Below, in pieces: positions 57,700-64,000 of a DNA stretch of 64,000 bases. Within the stretch, counting starts at the first letter, position 1; every line of letters starts with the position of its first letter. Source of the DNA: Zanthoxylum bungeanum (lineage: Eukaryota > Streptophyta > Magnoliopsida > Sapindales > Rutaceae). Below the pieces are notes generated by a model that ran no database searches, was not told the DNA's origin, and saw only the letters and a program-made list of their open reading frames with translations. The stretch spans positions 372,001 to 436,000 of the forward strand of contig SKCR01025349.1 in the NCBI GenBank assembly GCA_019454045.1, read 5' to 3'. The translations under genes and the position numbers were made by a program.

Positions 57700-58520
57700 T
57701 TTACTTTCCTCCCACTTACCACCGCATTCATGAATTCCGTTTCTACGAAAACTGCATGGAGTGTGGGTTGTAGAAATAATATCCTTTGGTTTCCTTAGGA
57801 TACCCTACAAATAGGAACTTATCTGATTTGGGTTCTAGCTTGGTACTATCCAAACGTTTAACATATGCACAGCATCCTCAAATCTTCAGGAATAAGGAAC
57901 TCGATTTCTTTCCTGTCCATATTTCATATGGAGTCTGTCCAACAGACTTTGACAGAACCTTATTCAAAATAAGTCTTGCACTGTATAATGCGTATCCCAA
58001 TAAGGAAATTGGTAGCTCTGTGTGACTCATCATTGACCTTACCATGTCCAACAAAGTTCGGTTTCTCTGTTCGGACATACCGTTCAATTGAGGTGTTCCA
58101 GGAGGAATCCATTGTGAAAGAAAACCATATTCTTTCAAGTAATTTTGAAACTCATTGCTTAAGTATTTTCCACCACGGTCCGACCGCAATGTTTTAATAC
58201 TTTTGCCAGTCTGTTTTTCTACTTCGTGTCGAAACTCTTTGAATTTCTCAAAAGTTTCTGACTTGTGTTTCATAAGATATATATAACCATAATGCAATGC
58301 ATCATCCGTAAAGGTTACGAAGTATTCATATCCACCTCTAGCCTGGCTAGACATGGGCCCGCATACGTCACTATGAACGAGGGCTAACAGCTCTGTGGCA
58401 CGTACATCTTTACCACTAAAAGGTGTTTTAGGCATTTTGCCTAACAAACAAGATTCGCAAACATCATATGAATTAGGATCAAATCCGTCCAAGTATGCTT
58501 ACTTCGAAAGTGTGGATATA
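57700..58520 (-). pseudogene. C3 integrase
   Basis: A 204-codon frame (58492-57878) has CESCLLGKMPKTPFSG, LVHSDVCGPMSS (first Asp), TLRSDRGGKYLSNEF (second Asp) and PQLNGMSEQRNRTLLD (Glu), all three catalytic positions kept. The HHCC His pair upstream is in a broken stretch (58500-58600). The C-terminal part to 57700 is out of frame. Confidence 0.8.
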
Positions 58521-58599
58521 CGAGTCTTGTTAATGTGTCCCAAACGACAATGCCACAAATAAGTCTCATCAGATTTACTCAATTTGAGCCTTTTGTTTG

Positions 58600-59838
58600 T
58601 CATGTATATGTTTGAGATTCGTTTATATTCAAAATATAAAGACCATTATTAACATATGTTGTACATATCAAAATATCATCTTTATATACAAAACACCCAG
58701 TGTTCCGGAATACAATAGTATACCTGCATCGGGTTAAACTAGATACAGAGATGATATTCCTAGTCAAACTAGGTACAAAATAACAGTCCTCTAATGCTAG
58801 TACATTCCCCAAGGGCAGATTCAAAACATAGGTACCAACGGCCAAAACGGTGGCTCTCGTCCCATTTCTGACTCGAAGGTTGATCTCTCCTGAAGTCAGT
58901 CTCCTGCTAATCTGCAGATCATGCACATCAGTACATATGTGAGTACCACATCCAGAATCAAATTCCAATTTTTAAAACCAGTAGTGGACATGTTTATTTC
59001 TGTAACAAACATACCTGAAGCGGGAGCCTTGCCCGCCTTTGCTTCCTTCAAGTCTGCCTTGTAAATACGGCAGTCAGGCTTCCAGTGACCTTGTTTGCCA
59101 CAGTGTAGGCAGACGTCTTGGGATATGTCCTTCGTCTTCCCAGAAGACTGTGATGATTTAGCCTTGCCCTTTTTTTTCTTCTTCACACCCCCAGAAGCCT
59201 TCGGTCAAGCCTTGGCCTTCTTGGATGTCGAAATAAGATGCGCCTCGCGCTTCTTGCCATTCAGAAGCTCTGGCTCTGCCTCTTTCAGCATTTCCATTAA
59301 CTCTCCAAGATTTTTCTCTTGGTTCATCATATTATTGTTCATGATGAACCCGCCACAACAATCGGGCAGAGACTGTAAGATCAAATCTATGGAAGTCTCG
59401 GCCTCAAAGGTAATGCCCAGCTGTTCGATATCAGCAATCATTTGTGACACGGAGTGTTCGAAAGTTGCACCTTCTGACATACGCGAGCGAAAGAGCTTCT
59501 TTTGCAATTCATACTTCTGATATCTAAGATTAGATCTATGAAGATCCTTCAATTTCAACATCATATTATAAGGATCTGATCATTTGTTCTAACGACAAAA
59601 TTGAGGAGTCATTGCAGCAAGCATGAAAGATTGAGCAGTAAAGTTATCATCTCGATGAGTCTTCCAAAGCTCATGATCAACTGGTCGCTCTAGTCCGGGC
59701 TCAGGTCCGAGATATAACATAGAGTAACTTCTCAGCTCTCAGGACTATCCTGAGATTCATCTCCCAATCTGGAAAATTTGCGCCGTTCAAGACATTCTCG
59801 CCCATGATTATGTCCCTAACGCTAATCTTTCCAGCCAT
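58600..59838 (-). pseudogene. C3 gag and protease
   Basis: It starts at 59838 by comparison with C2. The capsid part (MLKLKDLHRSNLRYQKYEL) is at 59564-59205, the zinc knuckle CLHCGKQGHWKPDC near 59080, and the protease FDSGCGTHICTD at about 58950 with the canonical Cys. At least four frame changes or stops occur, including TGA for Trp near 59206. Confidence 0.8.
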
Positions 59839-61176
59839 CTTGATTGCTATAGTCCAACTATCCAATCAACGATTTCGGGTACACTCAAATGCAATGGTTA
59901 CTATAGTCCAACTATATAACCAACTACAAATGGAGTAGTTTTGAGTACAGTCTAACTGTTCAAAGAAAGCAATAAAATAATATTAGTCCAACTAATATAT
60001 AAATAATGACGATAAATAAAATAGAGCGCGCATTAGCAAGTATTAAACGAAATTGGAAATTTAATACTAGCCTCCCACTATTTTTCGGCGAGCCTCTAAC
60101 CCTCCATTGAGTACTCAAGAAACCTAGTTTCCTTGTGGGCTAGGATCCCGTTAAATAATACACAACCTTGACTTTGGCCAACAAGCTGTATAAAACTTAA
60201 CTAGGTAGATCTCTAAGATCAATTGGATCTCATCCAATTCCTAGATTTGGTAGGTGGACCTCCAAGTCCAAAACATATATCCAATATATTTCCTAACATG
60301 TTTCCTCTGAATCAACTAAGTCTTGGCTTTGGCTCAACAAGCTTAATGATTCCAGTTAAGCGCGGCTCATTGACAGTGGGAAAGCTTCGTAATCTACGTC
60401 GATGTACATAAGTGACCTTGACTTTGGCCAACAAGTCATAACTGCCCAAGACATGCGATGTTAACAAAGCTTTCATGGTTCAAACACATCCGCGATAGAC
60501 AATGATCTTGACTTTGGCCAACAAATCAAAGCCAATCTTGGAACTTGAGAGAGAACCACTCAATGGAAGGAAACGCTTAATATTAAATATGAGGGCGTTT
60601 TCATAAATTGGCAACCAATTTATTATCTTAGATTAGGTCTCATTATACACCCTTAAACATGCATTCTAAAAGAATAATAAGGCGTGATAAATTTAATAAT
60701 GATATGTGGATGGATATATAATACAATTTTTTCCTAGAACAAATTTCTCTCTCTCTTACTCTCTCCACTAGCACTATACATTCTTCTTAAACCAATTACA
60801 TAACACTATAAGAAACCTCATTTACATTGAGGGGAATTGGTGAGAAGAGAAATACAATGAGAATGAGAGGTGATAGCCTGGACACGCAGGTCTAATTTCA
60901 AATAAATATTATATTTACAACAATTTCCAAAATTACCCCAGCCCATCTAATATCCATCTGATATACATGATTCAACAAATACATCCAAATATTCGTCCAA
61001 GGTGAAGAATTGAGGAAATTTGATCTAATCAATTTTTCAACAATCCATTGATGCACAACTCTAAGTTATCATCATCTAACATCAACCAAACACTCAATTT
61101 TGAATTTACATGATCCAAACAAAAAATCCCCAAATTAAAGTTCATAAACCCTAGAATTCAAATCAAGTTTAGCAAG
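59839..61176 (-). other. C3 untranslated leader
   Basis: The 1.3 kb hold no gene. It has the same conserved core as C1 and C2 and four TTGACTTTGGCC-type motifs at 60167-60526. It is shorter than the other leaders at its distal end. Confidence 0.7.
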
Positions 61177-61189
61177 GCTCTAGATACCA
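61177..61189 (-). other. C3 primer-binding site (tRNA-iMet)
   Basis: TGGTATCTAGAGC on the minus strand is TGGTATCAGAGC with one extra T. Confidence 0.8.
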
Positions 61190-61190
61190 T

Positions 61191-62928
61191 TGTTAGTGTC
61201 TCTAAGACATGCTCAAGATCTCTAAACATGATTTGAGTGTGAATAAATCAAGTAAAGTTGCGGAAATACTTACATTGATGTTGGGTGAATTTTCAAAAAA
61301 TCCTTGAATGGATGAAGCTCCAAGCTTTGATTTGTTGTTTTTCTCCTTAGGTGAGTTTCCCTAACACCTCATTCAACTCCTCAAGTGCTAGCTTTTAGAA
61401 AATTTTGAAGCAAAATTTTCAAGAAGGAGAAGAGAAGTCACGACAAAGTGGAGAAGAAAGAGAGAAAGTGAGTTGTTCCAATTTTCCAAGAGATTGGTTG
61501 GTGTGTGTAGGAAAGGAAGCATTTAATTTTGCCAACTACTCATATCACACTTTGACAAGTTGATGTAAGTGAAGTGGGTCCCACCACTTTTAAATTCCAA
61601 ATTTAAGTTGGCTTCTCCAACACACAACTAGTCTCGGGCTCGGGTTCGTTTAATTCTGAATTAAACGAATTTGTCGTCGCGACATAATTAAATCCAATTT
61701 AATTAAATAATTATGCCTCACCAATTTATTACGATAGTCGCTTACGAATTAACTATAAATTAATTTGTTCGCCCGAATTAAAATCCAATTTTAATTTCGT
61801 ATTGAAATCAAATTTCAATTAATATATCCGATATGTTATTTTAGCCCAATTAAATAAATTAAATAGAAAAATCCAATTTAACTATTAAATTTATTTTATC
61901 GATTAATTCTAAATTAATCGCGTTCTCTCTTCTGTACGAATTTAATCACAGATTAATTTTTGCCGCAATTAATCCCAGATTAATTTTCTCTTTCATAATT
62001 AATCCTAGATTAATTATATTCGAGTCAAATGTCATTGATGAATCTTTGGGAAGCGACCCAAGAGATTCCTGGATATGTTGGCAGTAAATCTGGTTGTCGG
62101 ACTATCTGACTTGTGCGTACCCCGTACCACGTTCTCACCGATTTACAAGACATAGTTGGCTTCTAGCAAAGCACCGTGCCTACCCAATTCTCAAGAAATA
62201 TGTGCCGAGGAATATTATTTGTATCAGACATAGTGATACAATGTAATGCGTAATACGATCCAGTATCGGATGTCACATGCTAGGCCTAGGGCTGGCTCTG
62301 TGTCTGCCCCATACGAAGCATATATCGGATCGCGCGTAACTAGTCTCTGTAATCGGAAAGTCATGACCTAGTCATACTTTCCCGATAGCTGCAGCTTTTA
62401 AGAATACTAGTACTGTATCATGTATGACCATCATCTCCATATGACTGAAGTGATACTCTCATCTTGACATCACATCCAATACACTACGATTCTCTGTAAA
62501 CCCAATAGAGGCGTACACAGAACCTGTTAAAGCTTCGGACGACCAATACCAAAGTAAACTGATTGTCGCAAGTAATAGCGTCGTAAGTCTCAGGTTAAAG
62601 ATCACATAACCTACCCTGATTCAGATTCCCATAGCCACATAGTAATACTACCAATGGGATTCTGAGTGGGTCTATCCAGAGCCAAAACTGTTCCCTGTCC
62701 ACGGCTAACAGAACCTCTTATCACACTTGCATAAGTATCTAATACCTAAATATATGAGAACTATGTCGTTAAGATTCCATAACGCGCACAAGTGTAATAC
62801 TAATCTATTCCGCATTATCAATGTCCAGTCTTGATAATACTACGACTATGGATATTTAATGATTAAATCGTTCGGATTAATACTGCCTCTTATTTTATTA
62901 ATCTGATTTAACCATATGGACTTTTATC

Positions 62929-62962
<34 letters not shown>

Positions 62963-63104
62963 TATATATATATATATATATATCCAAGTAATCCAATTAC
63001 AATAATGATAAAATAGCAATTTCCTTTTGTCACATAGTTAATTTGTACAAAAACACACAATGTCTTTTACAAATAGTGATGCTATGGGTCATAATTGTCC
63101 AACA
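61191..63104 (-). repeat. 5' LTR of C3
   Basis: It is the full-length partner of 54784-56585. It contains a TA microsatellite not present in the 3' LTR. Confidence 0.9.
62931..62982. repeat. (TA)n microsatellite in the C3 5' LTR
   Basis: About 50 bp of TA with a single GA interruption. The 3' LTR has only ACTATATAGCC at this point (56459), so the tract expanded after insertion or was lost there. Confidence 0.95.
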
Positions 63105-63239
63105 GTTTTCTATTCTCACTGTGCTGGGTACTGTCAGATTGGCCACAGTGTTGGTCAAAGCTTGTAGTTGCTCAGTAACTTTGGTAATGTTTGTCTCCAA
63201 TTGATCCATGCGGGAACCTTCACTGTCTGACGCATTCAT
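63105..63239 (-). pseudogene. T1 gag N-terminus
   Basis: The 45 codons from an ATG at 63239 include RMDQLETNITKVTEQLQAL, a coiled-coil-like start common in plant Gypsy gag. The frame meets the C3 insertion at the GTTTT duplication and resumes at 54783. Confidence 0.65.
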
Positions 63240-64000
63240 GCTTGCTAACCTCTTTTTGACAAGTATTTCTTCTTCTCTAACCCAATGGATATCTATGATA
63301 GCTGTTAAAACAAGGGGTTAGCTTGATGCGTGTATGCATGCGATGCATGAGATGCATGTGGTTATCAAAATAGCATATACCCTTCCGACCTTATTCCTCC
63401 CACCTTCTTTGACTTCCCATAAGTCGAAGAAGCACTCGCTCCACCATCGAGATACATGTAAGTAATGTCTTTTCTTATGCGGAACGAATACGCCTTTGGG
63501 CTCCGGGATCGACCTTGAAAAATTTATTGCCTTCTCTCTTTGTTGAATGACGAATTCCACAAACTCTTGGTGATTGAATTGCTCCTTGTTGTGAATAAGT
63601 TTCCTTGAGATCTGATGCTTGGATCTAACACCCGATCTTCCAAACTATCTCTCAAAACCAACAAACCAAAGTATGGACTTCACTCACAAAGATTGTTCTC
63701 TAAACTCTTTAAAGTAGTATATTGTCAAAAATTGTTTCTTTTAGTTCTTTCAACACTTGATAGATTTATGAAGAAACACTCTCACTTATGTTTTTGTCTT
63801 TCAAAGAATGAATGAAGAAGATGATGTTCTTCTTCACTCTCTTTTCTCTCTACTATTTTCTCAACACTTAAGAAAATTTACAAGATGTTTTCACTCAATA
63901 CTTGAGATAATCTCTACTAAACCCACTCACTCTCTTACCCCAACCCTTTGAGATAAAATGGTAGTATTTTTATTCTTTTTAAAAACCAACAACCATAATC
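63240..64000 (-). other. T1 upstream region with an unassigned ORF
   Basis: An 80-codon minus-strand frame at 63318-63560 contains IPEPKGVFVPHKKRHYLHVS and a WSECFFDLWEVKEGG segment. I do not recognise it. A TTTTAACAG acceptor-like site lies at 63302, before an open stretch leading into gag. The rest, to the window end, is AT-rich with no feature I can name. No LTR boundary or primer site is found. Confidence 0.35.

Larger units (their letters stand above)
54784..63104 (-). mobile_element. C3: Ty1/Copia element lacking the RT core
   Basis: LTRs of 1802 and 1914 bp begin T(G/A)TTAGTGTCTCTAAG and end CCAACA, with perfect 5-bp target duplications. Domain order and sequence follow C2, but the interior is only 4.6 kb, because about 680 bp of RT and part of the leader are missing. 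Frames carry many stops. Confidence 0.9.
29652..64000 (-). mobile_element. T1: Tat/Ogre-lineage Ty3/Gypsy element in four pieces
   Basis: Pieces at 29652-30880, 40885-43334, 53111-54783 and 63105-64000 form one element on the minus strand. From right to left they hold an upstream region, gag, a pre-RT linker, RT edge, RNase H and INT remnants, an antisense ORF and a tandem array. Coding frames or array monomers run on across each Copia insertion at its target duplication, which proves continuity. The gag CHYHQQKGHDTDNC knuckle and GKFGPNWEGPYLVKKV integrase end are typical of Tat-type elements. No LTR of T1 is identified: the left end is cut at 29651 and the right end lies outside the window. 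Confidence 0.8.

Noticed and set aside
63302..63380. A 79-nt intron between the upstream ORF and T1 gag
   Set aside because: A GT donor (63380) and TTTTAACAG acceptor exist, but joining them puts a TAG in frame at once.

Overview
The window looks like a heterochromatic stretch of an angiosperm, probably eudicot, nuclear genome. It contains no intact host gene. Nearly every base belongs to a nest of LTR retrotransposons with plant hallmarks: Athila-type elements primed by tRNA-Asp, a Tat/Ogre-like Ty3/Gypsy element with a 3' tandem array, and Ty1/Copia elements primed by tRNA-iMet. Names C0, G1, A1, A2, T1, C1, C2 and C3 are local labels. Pol and gag frames are mostly broken, so coding features are entered mainly as pseudogenes.

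Left block (1-23705). A relict Copia element C0 (minus; LTR 1-1581, reverse transcriptase scrap 23573-23705) flanks G1 (plus, 1611-23572), a Gypsy-type element with 3.5 kb LTRs and a 2 kb non-coding interior, i.e. LARD-like. The G1 3' LTR is split by an Athila-related LTR piece in plus orientation (9153-9359 and 21909-22355). That piece is itself split by a young, near full-length Athila element A1 (minus, 9360-21908) with about 2.1 kb LTRs. A1 carries decayed gag, PR, RT, RNase H and INT. Between pol and its 3' LTR it holds a broken host-derived LONELY GUY (LOG, cytokinin-activating enzyme) sequence. Its LTR U3 has a dense G-box/ABRE-like cluster, a palindrome and a TATA box.

Middle block (23706-29651). 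A2 (minus) is a second Athila-related element. It is non-autonomous: no pol, a gag-derived ORF with a zinc-knuckle-like motif, and a 5' LTR truncated in U3.

Right block (29652-64000). One Tat-lineage Gypsy element T1 (minus) is broken into four pieces by three Copia elements, all also on the minus strand: C1 (30881-40884, duplication CTTCA), C2 (43335-53110, AATAT/AATAC) and C3 (54784-63104, GTTTT). T1 runs from gag at the right to a 3' region at the left that holds an antisense ORF with plant-mobile-domain-like sequence and an array of alternating ~51/46 bp monomers. C1 landed inside one monomer. T1 has kept most of gag but has lost the catalytic cores of PR, RT, RNase H and part of INT.

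The points most worth following are the LOG capture in A1, the U3 regulatory cluster of A1, the 3' array and antisense ORF of T1, and a four-fold motif repeated in the long leaders of all three Copia elements.
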